A stretch of 64,000 nucleotides of DNA, taken from Halonotius aquaticus (GTDB taxonomy: Archaea > Halobacteriota > Halobacteria > Halobacteriales > Haloferacaceae). Location: the NCBI RefSeq assembly GCF_003605575.1, contig NZ_QKNY01000013.1, positions 62,001 through 126,000 on the forward strand, in the 5' to 3' direction. Below the pieces are notes generated by a model. It was not told the DNA's origin and did not search any database. It was given only the letters and a program-made list of their open reading frames with translations. This document shows positions 54,856-63,959 of the stretch, piece after piece. Both the position numbers and the translations under genes were made by a program. Each line of letters begins with the position of its first letter. The stretch's first letter is position 1.

Positions 54856-56742
54856 ATGATTCCGCTTGCTGGTGAGGCTGGCACGAACACGCTGTTGATC
54901 GTCGCGGCCATCCTCGGCTTAGGTGTCACCTCGCAGGTGCTGGCTGATCGGTTTCGCGTCCCCAGCGTCCTCTTTTTGATCCTCTCTGGCGTCGCTGTCG
55001 GACCGAAGGGGCTCTCAATTGTCACCCAGGATGTCTTCGGCGGGGCGCTCACAACGATCGTTGGGCTCAGTGTGGCGATCATCGTCTTTGAGGGCTCATT
55101 CCACCTCAAAATCGAGAAGCTGCGAGAATCGCCCTCCGCAGCCCTCCGGCTGATCACACTTGGGGCCGCGCTCTCATTTATCGGGACGACGCTTGCTGTC
55201 CGGTTCTTTCTCAATACTACCTGGGGAATCGCAGCGCTCATTGGGGCCTTGCTTATCGCCACCGGGCCAACAGTCATCACACCGATCCTCGCGGTCGTCC
55301 CGGTGCGTGATCGCGTCGCTGCCGCGCTTGAGACCGAAGGCATCGTCAACGATGTGACGGCGGCGATCCTTGCGGTCGTGATCTTCAAACTCCTCGCAGC
55401 ACAGGGGGCAACACCGCTGGCGTATCTGACTGACTTCGTCGAGCGATTGAGCGTCGGCGTGTTCATCGGGCTCGTTATCTCGGCGATTTTGTGGTTGCTC
55501 CTTACCCGTGTGCGGACGCCAATGGGCTGGACGCCACAGAACGCCCGGTTGCTGACGCTTGTCGGCGCGATTGTGGCCTACAGTACCGCGGATACGATTG
55601 TCACCGAATCCGGGGTTGCGGCGGTGGCAACCGCCGGGATCGTCCTTGGAAACGTTGGATTGCCGTATGAGGCCGAGATCGAGGAGTTCAAAGGCGATAT
55701 CACGATTATCGTGCTCTCGTTCGTGTTTATCGCCCTTGCTGCCTTGATCGAGTTTGAGACTCTGCTTGATCTTGGTCTCGCTGGGCTGGCCGTTGTCGTG
55801 GTGGTCGCACTCATCTTGCGACCGCTGTTGGTGTTTTTGTCGACGACTGGCGATCGGTTCACCCGTGGCGAGAAACTGTTTATGAGCTTTGTCGGTCCGC
55901 GCGGGATCATCCCCGCCAGCGTCGCCACGCTGTTTGCGATCCAACTCGGGACGCCGGCAGCCCCTTCGAACCCGGAGGGTGCAAGCATCCTTGCGGGCAC
56001 GGTCTTTCTGGTAATTCTGCTCACAGTGGTGTTTGAAGGCGGGTTTGCACGGCAGCTTGCGGAATGGTTCAAGGTGATTCCAATGCGAGTACTCATCATC
56101 GGCGGCGGACGTGTCGGCACAGAACTGGCTGAACGACTCGAGGAACGCGGCGAGAACGTCGTCATCATCGAGGAGCGAAAATCGGCGGCGGAAAAACTCC
56201 GCAACAACGGTTTCAGTGTTCGGGAGGGTGATGGCACAAACGTCGAGTTGCTGCGAAAAGCCGGCGGTGACCGGTCGAAAACGATCGTCGCGGCCACCGG
56301 CGACGATGATACCAACCTGCTTGTGGCACAGCTTGCAGAATCGACGTTTGACACCGAGACGGTGATCACCCGTGTCAACGAGCCCGAAAACGTCGACGCC
56401 TTCGAGGAACTTGGTGTCAAGACCATCTCGGCGTCGGCCTCGACAGCGTGGGGGATCGACAACCTCATCGAGCGGCCAGCGATGTCACGATGGATGACCG
56501 AACTCGGCCGCAGCGGCGACGTCCAGGAGGTCGAGGTGACCGACGAATCGCTGGCCGGCAAAACCATCAGCGACGTCAACGAGATGCTCCCCGAGGGCTG
56601 TATCGTCGCACTCGTCAGCCGTGACGAGGAAAATACCGTGCCAGAAGCCAGCCTTGAGTTGGAGTACGGCGATCACCTGACGATCCTCGGTCGGACGGAG
56701 GCGGTTCACGAGGCGATCGATCAGTTGCATCCACACGACTGA
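54856..56742 (+). CDS. Cation/proton antiporter with TrkA-N and TrkA-C domains
   Basis: 628 residues from the ATG at 54856, preceded by GGGAGG (SD-like). About 13 membrane helices fill residues 1-395, with the CPA signature GVAVGPKGLSI and the ion-site region ATGPTVITPIL plus EGIVNDVTAAI. A TrkA-N (RCK) domain with GGGRVGTELAERLEE and a TrkA-C domain (about 540-628) follow, so transport of Na+ or K+ for H+ is probably gated by NAD(H) or another nucleotide. An in-frame TTG at 54826 is an unlikely alternative start. Confidence 0.9.
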   Translation: MIPLAGEAGTNTLLIVAAILGLGVTSQVLADRFRVPSVLFLILSGVAVGPKGLSIVTQDVFGGALTTIVGLSVAIIVFEGSFHLKIEKLRESPSAALRLITLGAALSFIGTTLAVRFFLNTTWGIAALIGALLIATGPTVITPILAVVPVRDRVAAALETEGIVNDVTAAILAVVIFKLLAAQGATPLAYLTDFVERLSVGVFIGLVISAILWLLLTRVRTPMGWTPQNARLLTLVGAIVAYSTADTIVTESGVAAVATAGIVLGNVGLPYEAEIEEFKGDITIIVLSFVFIALAALIEFETLLDLGLAGLAVVVVVALILRPLLVFLSTTGDRFTRGEKLFMSFVGPRGIIPASVATLFAIQLGTPAAPSNPEGASILAGTVFLVILLTVVFEGGFARQLAEWFKVIPMRVLIIGGGRVGTELAERLEERGENVVIIEERKSAAEKLRNNGFSVREGDGTNVELLRKAGGDRSKTIVAATGDDDTNLLVAQLAESTFDTETVITRVNEPENVDAFEELGVKTISASASTAWGIDNLIERPAMSRWMTELGRSGDVQEVEVTDESLAGKTISDVNEMLPEGCIVALVSRDEENTVPEASLELEYGDHLTILGRTEAVHEAIDQLHPHD

Positions 56743-56868
56743 GGACAGTCCCGTCCCGAGACATATGCGGTAGTGTCGCCTCGGTGTTGATTCGGTCACT
56801 GCGCTGGGCTTGCGGTTCTCCGAGCGAGAGTCCGGTTGTGTCGGCTCGTTTCGCGGCTATCCCAGGGA

Positions 56869-56876
56869 TTTAATAT
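56869..56876 (+). promoter_or_regulatory. TATA box of the binding-protein gene
   Basis: TTTAATAT lies 27-34 bp before the ATG at 56903. Confidence 0.55.
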
Positions 56877-56902
56877 GAGCTGTCAGGTACGTGTGGCTAA
56901 AT

Positions 56903-58129
56903 ATGTCACACAACATACGGCGGCGAGATGTCGTGAAAGCACTGGGTGCAAGCGGAACGATCGCGCTGGCTGGCTGTGCCGGCAACGGCGGCGGTGGCGA
57001 TGGCGGCGGTCGGACGCTGAGCCAGGGTGTGTTGATGCCGCTATCTGGCGGTCTCAGCAATCTCGGCCAGCCGATCCGTGACGGCGCGACGCTCCCGTTT
57101 AACCTGCTTGAGGGGAACACGGAGTTCACCATCGACAGCCAGGTTGAAGACACCCAGACCGATCCCAATGCCGGCCAGACGGCCGCAAGCGCGCTCGTCG
57201 ACGCCGGCTATCCGGCTGTCACCGGCGCGGCTGGGTCGGAAGTTACGATCCAGGTCGCCGAAAACGTCTTGATCCCGAACAACGTTATGGCTTGCTCGCC
57301 GGCTTCAACGTCGCCAGCAATCACCGATCTCGACGACAATAATCTTATTTGGCGAACGCCGCCGTCGGACGCGCTGCAGGGGCAGGTGTTGGCGCAGGTC
57401 GCAACCGAAAACGAGGGGGCAGAGACGGCTGCGACAATGTACGTCAACAACGCCTACGGACAAGCACTCTCCAACAGCTTCGTGTCAGCATTCGACGGCA
57501 CCGTCCAAAACGAGGTGTCGTTCCCGTCAGGGGCGAGTTCCTACAGTTCACAGCTGAGTCAGGCCCTCAGTGATGATCCGGATACCGTCGTCGTTGTCGG
57601 CTATCCCGAAAGCGGCGTCCAACTGTTCCGGGACTACTACTCAGAGTACGACGGCTCGACGCCGTTCCTCGTCACCGATGGGCTTCAGGACGGCGACCTG
57701 CCGAGCAATGTCGGCAACGCAATGACCAACGTGCAGGGAAGCGCACCAAGTGCGTCCGGCCCCGGTCGGGACTTTTTCACCACCGAGTATCAAAATGAGT
57801 ACAATAGCGAACCCGGCGTCTTCACCTCACAGGCATTCGACGCAACGGCCGTCTGTCTGCTCGCCAATGCCGCCGCCGGCGAAAACAGCGGCCCGGCAAT
57901 CGCCGAGCAGATGCAGGCCGTCGCCAACCCCGGCGGCGAGGAAGTGACGCCGTCAACGCTGGCCGACGGGCTGGCGATGGCCGCTGAAGGCACTGAGATC
58001 CAGTATCAAGGTGCCTCCAGTCCGGTCGACTTCAACGAGAACGGCGATCTGACGGCAGCGACCTACCAAGTCTTTGCGTTCAACGAGGACGGCTACGAAG
58101 CCACCGACACCATCGAGTTCTCGGCCTGA
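56903..58129 (+). CDS. ABC transporter substrate-binding protein (branched-chain amino acid type)
   Basis: 408 residues from the ATG at 56903 (a GTG at 56891 is possible). NIRRRDVVKALGASGTIALA then AGC is a Tat-type lipoprotein signal followed by a Gly-rich linker, so the protein is exported folded and lipid-anchored. The mature part is a type I periplasmic-binding fold (LMPLSGGLSNLGQPIRDGA, AGAAGSEVTIQVAENVLIP-like region, TMYVNNAYGQALSNSF), as in LivJ. It is convergent with the livHMGF-type operon 28 bp away. Ligand could be leucine-type amino acids, short amides or urea. Confidence 0.88.
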   Translation: MSHNIRRRDVVKALGASGTIALAGCAGNGGGGDGGGRTLSQGVLMPLSGGLSNLGQPIRDGATLPFNLLEGNTEFTIDSQVEDTQTDPNAGQTAASALVDAGYPAVTGAAGSEVTIQVAENVLIPNNVMACSPASTSPAITDLDDNNLIWRTPPSDALQGQVLAQVATENEGAETAATMYVNNAYGQALSNSFVSAFDGTVQNEVSFPSGASSYSSQLSQALSDDPDTVVVVGYPESGVQLFRDYYSEYDGSTPFLVTDGLQDGDLPSNVGNAMTNVQGSAPSASGPGRDFFTTEYQNEYNSEPGVFTSQAFDATAVCLLANAAAGENSGPAIAEQMQAVANPGGEEVTPSTLADGLAMAAEGTEIQYQGASSPVDFNENGDLTAATYQVFAFNEDGYEATDTIEFSA

Positions 58130-58157
58130 CAGCCGCTGTCGCAGATTTACCGCCGAA

Positions 58158-58904
58158 TTAGCCGCCGAGGAACTGTTTTCTGACTTCCGGATCGTTCAGC
58201 AACGCGTCGCCGTCCTCCTCGTAGCGATTGTTCCCTTGGACGAGGACGTAGCTGCGGTCACAGCGTTTGAGCGCCTCCTTCGCGTTTTGTTCAACCATAA
58301 GGATCGCCGTCCCATCGTCGTTGATTCGGTCGATCCGGTCGAACATGTCGTCGACGAGATCGGGCGCGAGGCCGGCGCTCGGCTCATCGAGCAACAGCAG
58401 GTCGGGATCGAGCATCAACGCTCGCCCCATCGCCAGCATCTGCTGTTGGCCACCCGACATCGTCCCCGCCTTCTGGCCCTGCCGCTCTTCTAAGATCGGG
58501 AAGCGGTTGAAGACGGCCTGCATGGCGTCGTCGGGCACAGTATCGAGCACATACGCGCCCATTTCGAGGTTTTCCTTGACCGACAGCGACGGGAAGACGT
58601 TGTCCGACTGCGGCACGTAGCCGATGCCGTGGTGAATGATCTCCTCGGGGCGGAGCCCGTGGATCGGTTCATCGTTGAACTCGATGTGGCCGCCCATGTA
58701 GGTCGTCAGCCCGAAGACCGATTTCATCGTTGTCGACTTCCCCGCGCCGTTGGGGCCGACGATGGTGACGTACTCGCCGTCGGCGACATCGAGATCAACG
58801 TCTTCGAGGATTTGGAGGTCGCCGTAGCCGGCGTCCAGTGACCGAACGCACAGCAGGCTGTCGTCGTAGGTCGTCACCTCGGTGGTTGCAGTCGTCTCGC
58901 TCAT
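58158..58904 (-). CDS. livF: ABC transporter ATP-binding protein LivF type
   Basis: 248 residues, last gene of the operon. Walker A GPNGAGKSTT, Q-loop region YVPQSDNVFP, signature MSGGQQQMLAMGRAL and Walker B LLLLDEPSAG are all present, with the H-loop segment ILMVEQNAKEAL. LivF and LivG form the ATPase pair. Its ATG overlaps the livG stop (ATGA). Confidence 0.93.
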   Translation of the reverse strand: MSETTATTEVTTYDDSLLCVRSLDAGYGDLQILEDVDLDVADGEYVTIVGPNGAGKSTTMKSVFGLTTYMGGHIEFNDEPIHGLRPEEIIHHGIGYVPQSDNVFPSLSVKENLEMGAYVLDTVPDDAMQAVFNRFPILEERQGQKAGTMSGGQQQMLAMGRALMLDPDLLLLDEPSAGLAPDLVDDMFDRIDRINDDGTAILMVEQNAKEALKRCDRSYVLVQGNNRYEEDGDALLNDPEVRKQFLGG

Positions 58905-59743
58905 TGTTGCTCACCAAAGTAGGCATCGACGACACGCTCATTATTCCGGATTTCCTCGGGGCGGCCCTCGGCCAAGACGTGCCCTTGATGCATCACGATA
59001 ACGGGATCACAGTGTTCCATGATGATGTCCATGTCGTGTTCGACCAACAGGAAGGTCAGCCCCTCCTCGGCGCGTAGTTGATTGATGCGGTCAAGCAGCT
59101 TCGTTTCCAGCGTCGGGTTGACGCCGGCGAACGGTTCATCTAACAGGAGCATGTCTGGGTCGGTCATCAGCGCGCGGGCCAACTCCAGCAGTTTCCGTTG
59201 GCCGCCGGAGAGATTCCCGGCCTGCTCCTCAGCGAGGTGGTCGATCTCGAAGAACTCAAGCGATTCCCACACCGCCTCGCGCAACTCGGTTTCCTCCTCG
59301 ATCACACCGTCTCTGAACGGCGGGAGTATCGACCGATAGAGGGCCTCGCCCTGTTGTCGCTGTGGAGCGAGCATCAGGTTTTCGAGGACAGTCATCTCGG
59401 CTAATTCGCGTGCGATCTGGAAGGTTCGCACGAGCCCGCGGTTGGCGATGACGTTCGGCGCGAGCCCGGCGATATCCGTGCCGTTGAAGTAGACCGCGCC
59501 GTCGGTCGGCTCGTGAACTCCCGTAATGCAGTTGAACGTCGTCGATTTTCCCGCGCCGTTCGGCCCGATCAGCCCTGTAAGGGACTCGTCGGCGACCGTA
59601 AACGACGCCCCATCGACAGCGGTGATGCCGCCGAACTCCTTGCGGAGGTTTTCGACACGGAGGGGTGGGTCTTCGTCGCCGTCTCCGGCGGTGTCGACGG
59701 CCGGATCCTCACCGATACTGTCGGCGGCTGACTCGCTACTCAT
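58901..59743 (-). CDS. livG: ABC transporter ATP-binding protein LivG type
   Basis: 280 residues from the ATG at 59743, which has GGAGGT on the minus strand about 7 nt upstream. An acidic 30-residue N-terminal extension precedes the core. Walker A GPNGAGKSTT, signature NLSGGQRKLLELARAL, Walker B MLLLDEPFAG and LLVEHDMDIIMEHCD are present. It overlaps the end of livM by 8 bp and the start of livF by 4 bp. Confidence 0.93.
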   Translation of the reverse strand: MSSESAADSIGEDPAVDTAGDGDEDPPLRVENLRKEFGGITAVDGASFTVADESLTGLIGPNGAGKSTTFNCITGVHEPTDGAVYFNGTDIAGLAPNVIANRGLVRTFQIARELAEMTVLENLMLAPQRQQGEALYRSILPPFRDGVIEEETELREAVWESLEFFEIDHLAEEQAGNLSGGQRKLLELARALMTDPDMLLLDEPFAGVNPTLETKLLDRINQLRAEEGLTFLLVEHDMDIIMEHCDPVIVMHQGHVLAEGRPEEIRNNERVVDAYFGEQQ

Positions 59744-61109
59744 TGTCGACACCTCCTTCATCGGGAGCCGTCAAATCTGTCCCTGTTTGGCCCCCTGGTG
59801 TGTGGCCCTCGCTGAGATCGACGGCGGCCGCCGTCTCGGTGCGATGGCCGAGCAGCCCCTCGGGGCGATTCTGCATCAGATAGACCAACAGGACGCCGAC
59901 GAAGACAAATCGGAGCGCAGGGAGCCGTTGGTTCAGGATGTAGCCCAACAGGGGGGCGATCTCGCCGGCCGCGATCGGGCCAACCGCGGCGATGAAGTTG
60001 TTGGGGTTAGCCTGGATCGAAAAGGTCTGCTCGATCATGGTGGGGAGGTACTGCGGCAGGAGAAAGAGGAGGTTGGCGAAGACCGCCCCACCGAGGACGC
60101 TGCCGGTGTTTGAGCCTGCACCGCCGATGATGACGGCAATGAAGATGTAGAAGGTGAGTTCGGGGCGGAATGCTTGTGGGTAGACCGCACCGGTGCCGAA
60201 CCCTTGCCAGAGCACGCCGGCCAACCCCATCAGCGCGCAGCCGAGCATGAACGTCTTGATCTTGAAGCGGTTGGTGTCCTTGCCGAGTGATTTGGCGACG
60301 ACCTCGTCTTCCCGGATCGCCTTGAGCACGCGACCGAACGGCGAGTTGCCGACGCGAGCCAACAGCGTGTACACGAGGAACACGACGACCGCAAGCACCA
60401 GCCCATAGGTGAGATCGACGATGACAGCACTGCGAACGACGCCGAACACAGCCTCGAAGAAGCCAAAGACAGCGGCCCCGATCGGCGTTGTCCCCGACGC
60501 AGCACTGCTCGGATCGACGTAATAGATCGCCCGAACCGGGTTGCTCGGGAAGTTCCCGATGCCGCTGGCCCCGCCGGTACCGAGGGCGATGCCGCCGGGC
60601 AGCGTGAACGTGCTAAACGCCGGCGAGTTGTACGTCAGTCGGATGATCTCCGAGATCGCGACCGTGACAATGGCGAGGTAGTCGGCGCGCAGCCGGAGGG
60701 CCGGCAACGCGGTCACGAGGCCAACGAGTGCGGCCGCCAGCATCCCGCCGACGATGCCGACCGCGATCGGGAGGCCGAGGCCGGGCGGCGAGCCTGTCGG
60801 CGGCGCGGTCAACATCGCCATCGTGTAGACGCCGACGGCCATGAATCCCGCAATCCCGATATTGAACAGCCCGGCGTATCCCCAATGGAGGTTCAACGCG
60901 AGGACGATCAGCGCGTAGACCGCGGTGAAAAAGGTGACCTGTCCGAGAATCGAGATGAGCCCCGCGACATCGTAGTTGAGAATCGCGCCGACGCCGAGAA
61001 AGAGCAGGTAGAACGCGGCCATCGCTGTGAGGACGAGTGCGGCATCGGAGCGTTCGAGCAACTCGCGGAACTGCGTGAGCCGACCGGTCTGGAACTGATC
61101 GCTGCTCAT
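59736..61109 (-). CDS. livM: ABC transporter permease LivM type
   Basis: 457 residues from the ATG at 61109. About ten membrane helices. The branched-chain permease loop GRVLKAIREDEVVAKSLGKD contacts the ATPases. NLHWGYAGLFNIGIAGFMAVG is the typical start of the core. The acidic C-terminal tail (about 40 residues) is an extension beyond the membrane domain. The start overlaps the livH stop (ATGA). The open frame upstream to 61412 lies inside livH and is rejected. Confidence 0.93.
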   Translation of the reverse strand: MSSDQFQTGRLTQFRELLERSDAALVLTAMAAFYLLFLGVGAILNYDVAGLISILGQVTFFTAVYALIVLALNLHWGYAGLFNIGIAGFMAVGVYTMAMLTAPPTGSPPGLGLPIAVGIVGGMLAAALVGLVTALPALRLRADYLAIVTVAISEIIRLTYNSPAFSTFTLPGGIALGTGGASGIGNFPSNPVRAIYYVDPSSAASGTTPIGAAVFGFFEAVFGVVRSAVIVDLTYGLVLAVVVFLVYTLLARVGNSPFGRVLKAIREDEVVAKSLGKDTNRFKIKTFMLGCALMGLAGVLWQGFGTGAVYPQAFRPELTFYIFIAVIIGGAGSNTGSVLGGAVFANLLFLLPQYLPTMIEQTFSIQANPNNFIAAVGPIAAGEIAPLLGYILNQRLPALRFVFVGVLLVYLMQNRPEGLLGHRTETAAAVDLSEGHTPGGQTGTDLTAPDEGGVDNE

Positions 61110-62206
61110 GCAGTGCTCACCCCGCCGAAGATCCCTTCCGGACGGAACAGCAGCACGAAGATCATCAGCCCGAAGGCGACGGGCTCGGCGAAACTGGAGA
61201 GGTCGCCGGTCAGCCAGATCAGCGAGAGCCGGCTCGCCAGCCCGATGACCAGGCCACCGACGATCGCGCCGTAGACCGAGCCGATACCGCCCATAATGAC
61301 GGCGGCGAAGATCAACAGCAGCAGCAACCAGCCGAGATCGTAGGCGATGGTGCCCTGCGTGAGGACGACGAGGTAGCCAGCCGCGCCGGCCAGCCCGCCG
61401 CCGAGAATCCACGTTGTTCGGATGACGCCCTCGACCGGAATCCCTGTCACCTGTGCGAGATCGCGGTTGTCGGCCATCGCCCGCATCGCCTTGCCGAGCT
61501 TGCTTCGTTGTAAGAGGAGATGGACGCCGACCATCAGCGCGAGAGCGATAGCGACGATTGTGAGTTCGTGGGCGTTGATGACGACGCCGCCGATGTCGTA
61601 GGACGGAACCCGGCTGATGTCGGTGACGCCCTGTCGACCACTATAGAAGAAAAAGACGATGAGATACCGGAGTACGAAGGCAACCCCGATACTCGCAATG
61701 AGTAGTGTGATCCCGTCGGCCTCGCGGATCGGCCGGTAGACCAGCCGATCGACCAACAGCGACACGCCGATCGTGAAGCCGACGGCGACGACGAGCCCGG
61801 CGAGAATGCTCCCCGGTGTGTTTGTGATGCTGACGCCAACGTCACCGGGTGCGGGGCCGTCGCCGGCGCCGATAAGCAGCAACCCGCCGGCCGCATACCG
61901 ATCAATGCCAGCCAAGAGATAGGCGACTGCCCACCCTGAGAACGCCCCCCAGGAGATGTAATCGCCGTGGGCGAAGTTCGCAAATCCAAGGATGCTGTAG
62001 GTCAATGAGAGGCCGATCCCAGCCAGCCCGATGAGTAGCCCGATCACCAACCCGTCCCAGACAAAGCCGCCGAACCGCGCGGCGGTGAGGCCGCCGCCGA
62101 GCAGTTTCCCGAAGAGGTCACCGACCAACAGCATGGCGGCGACCGCTACGACCACGAGCCCGGGTTGGTCGCGCAGTAGTTGTTGACCGCGTGCGTATAG
62201 CTCCAT
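61106..62206 (-). CDS. livH: ABC transporter permease LivH type
   Basis: 366 residues from the ATG at 62206, the first gene of the operon. A TATA-like CTTTTATC on the minus strand (62233-62240) is 27-34 bp upstream. About eight helices; the core begins GLSLTYSILGFANFAHGDYI and the ATPase-contacting loop is SKLGKAMRAMADNRDLAQVTG. The inserted loop at about 85-105 (GIDRYAAGGLLLIGAGDGP) is longer than in bacterial LivH. Confidence 0.93.
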   Translation of the reverse strand: MELYARGQQLLRDQPGLVVVAVAAMLLVGDLFGKLLGGGLTAARFGGFVWDGLVIGLLIGLAGIGLSLTYSILGFANFAHGDYISWGAFSGWAVAYLLAGIDRYAAGGLLLIGAGDGPAPGDVGVSITNTPGSILAGLVVAVGFTIGVSLLVDRLVYRPIREADGITLLIASIGVAFVLRYLIVFFFYSGRQGVTDISRVPSYDIGGVVINAHELTIVAIALALMVGVHLLLQRSKLGKAMRAMADNRDLAQVTGIPVEGVIRTTWILGGGLAGAAGYLVVLTQGTIAYDLGWLLLLLIFAAVIMGGIGSVYGAIVGGLVIGLASRLSLIWLTGDLSSFAEPVAFGLMIFVLLFRPEGIFGGVSTA

Positions 62207-62311
62207 TCGTTCGCACGGAGAACAGGAGTGCTGATAAAAGAATCTTCCCACCATCTGTACGGTGACCGTCAACTTGCTGCGGTGGTGCTCCGGCCGGTCG
62301 ACCCCAAGAGA

Positions 62312-62320
62312 CTTTTTATG
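62312..62320 (+). promoter_or_regulatory. TATA box of the squalene/phytoene synthase gene
   Basis: CTTTTTATG lies 28-36 bp before the ATG at 62348. Confidence 0.6.
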
Positions 62321-62347
62321 CCCCGCACCCTACGGATGGATACTTGA

Positions 62348-63427
62348 ATGACGGATCACGAATCCCGTCCTCCCGGCGTCGATCCCGAAGCCGACCTCGC
62401 GTGGTGCCACGAGGCGGTACAAGGGGTCTCCCGAACGTTCGCGCTGACGATCGACGCGTTGGACGAGCCCATGTCGACACACATCTGCCTGGGGTATCTC
62501 TTCTGTCGTGTCGCCGACACGATCGAGGACGCAAACCACATTCCACCTGGCCCACAGGCCGACCTCCTCCGCACCTACGATGCGGCGATCGACCCCGAGA
62601 CCGACACCGATATCGACACGTTCCGCTCGGCCGTCGATGAGTGGCTGCCGCCCCGCGAGGAGCAGTCAGATGACTGGATTGTCGTTGACGAAGCACCTCG
62701 CATCGCCGCCGCCTTCGAGGAACTCCCCGATGATGTTCAAGAGGCGATCATCCCGCCGGTACGCGAATTGATCGACGGGATGGCGATGTTCGTCGAGCGA
62801 CATGCCGACAGCGGTGGGCTCCGGATCGACGACGGCGAGGAACTCGAAGAGTACTGCTACTACGCCGCCGGCACCGTCGGGACGCTCATCACGAACCTGT
62901 TGACCCGCGGTGAGATCGCCGCCGACCGCCGCCAGCAACTGTACGACACGGCCGTCGACTTCGGCCTGCTGTTGCAGTTGGTCAATATCTCGAAGGATGT
63001 CTACGACGATTACACCGAGGAGAACAACGTCTATCTGCCGGCCGAATGGCTCGCCGAGGAAGGCGTCGACCAGGATGCCGTCGTCGACCCTGACAACCGC
63101 GAAGAGGCGGCGACCGTCGTCAGCCGCACCGTCAGCCACGCCCGGTCGTTCCTTGATGATGCCGAACGCTACCTGCAGGCGATGCCGCTGCGACACGGTA
63201 ACACCATGGCGGCGTGGGGTGTGCCATTCCTGCTTGCGGTTGGGACGCTTCGTGAGCTTCGAAGCCGCCCGGAGGATGCCCTCACTGACCGCGGTGTGAA
63301 GATCTCCAGACAGGAGGTCGGCGCGGTGATGACCGCGATGCACGGCGAGGGTGGCGACTCCCTACGTGAGCTTCGCGAGCTGATCGCTGCCCAGCCGTAC
63401 CATACCGCGGTCTCCAACGCCGACTAG
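62348..63427 (+). CDS. Squalene/phytoene synthase family, probably squalene synthase
   Basis: 359 residues. Head-to-head prenyl synthase: the first Asp-rich motif is D57-T-I-E-D61 in FCRVADTIEDA and the second is in LVNISKDVYDDYTEENNVYLP. SRTFALTIDAL and the Tyr-rich EEYCYYAAGTVGTLITNLL are also typical. The NISKDVYDDY pattern is closer to squalene synthase than to CrtB, so the product is probably squalene, used for membrane isoprenoids in haloarchaea. Phytoene synthase cannot be excluded. Confidence 0.85.
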   Translation: MTDHESRPPGVDPEADLAWCHEAVQGVSRTFALTIDALDEPMSTHICLGYLFCRVADTIEDANHIPPGPQADLLRTYDAAIDPETDTDIDTFRSAVDEWLPPREEQSDDWIVVDEAPRIAAAFEELPDDVQEAIIPPVRELIDGMAMFVERHADSGGLRIDDGEELEEYCYYAAGTVGTLITNLLTRGEIAADRRQQLYDTAVDFGLLLQLVNISKDVYDDYTEENNVYLPAEWLAEEGVDQDAVVDPDNREEAATVVSRTVSHARSFLDDAERYLQAMPLRHGNTMAAWGVPFLLAVGTLRELRSRPEDALTDRGVKISRQEVGAVMTAMHGEGGDSLRELRELIAAQPYHTAVSNAD

Positions 63428-63470
63428 TCCAAATCCACGCGCTTTTGTCGATGCTCCCGGAACGTCAGGT

Positions 63471-63668
63471 ATGAGTTTCGAGAAAGACGATACCGTGGTG
63501 CTGGACGACAAACACAGCGACTACGACGGCGAGACGGGGACGATCACCCAGGTCATCGAGAACATGTTTGGCGATGCAACCTACACGATCAGCTTCGAGG
63601 ACGGCCAGGAAACGGGTGTCCCCGAGGATGATCTGGCGGCCGCCGACGCTGAGGCTGACGACGCCTGA
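63471..63668 (+). CDS. Small SH3-like/KOW-like haloarchaeal protein (hypothetical)
   Basis: 65 residues, acidic. The pattern DTVVLDDKHSDYDGETGTIT and YTISFEDGQETGVPEDDL suggests a small beta-barrel (SH3/KOW-like) with an acidic tail. I recall near-identical short proteins in many haloarchaea, all uncharacterised. It lies 43 bp after the synthase gene. Confidence 0.65.
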   Translation: MSFEKDDTVVLDDKHSDYDGETGTITQVIENMFGDATYTISFEDGQETGVPEDDLAAADAEADDA

Positions 63669-63805
63669 AGCCACGGAGTTTTTAGTACCACACGCACAAC
63701 AGATCGATACCACCGAACCGGCAACGCTGGCTCGGTCGTTCGGCACAATGTTGGCCGCGGCGACACGGTGCGTCCGGCCGTCGGGTTAGCCCACGCGGTA
63801 TAACT

Positions 63806-63955
63806 ATGGATAACCAAGTCCTCTCAATTGACGGGCACGAGACGATCACTCGGTGGATGACATCTGTCTGTGCAGAGCCCGTTGATCAGCGGGGGTGTTC
63901 CGAACGCGGCCGAGCGCGCCACTGCAGTGCCACTGGGAACGAATCTAACTGGTGA
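63806..63955 (+). CDS. Possible 49-residue ORF
   Basis: ATG at 63806 to TGA at 63955 gives MDNQVLSIDGHETITRWM and a Cys/Arg-containing rest. A TATA-like GGTATAAC (63798-63805) touches the ATG, so a transcript from it would start inside the frame, which argues against this start. The stop is four bases before the next ATG. Weak support. The gap 63669-63805 shows nothing else. Confidence 0.25.
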   Translation: MDNQVLSIDGHETITRWMTSVCAEPVDQRGCSERGRARHCSATGNESNW

Positions 63956-63959
63956 CCTA

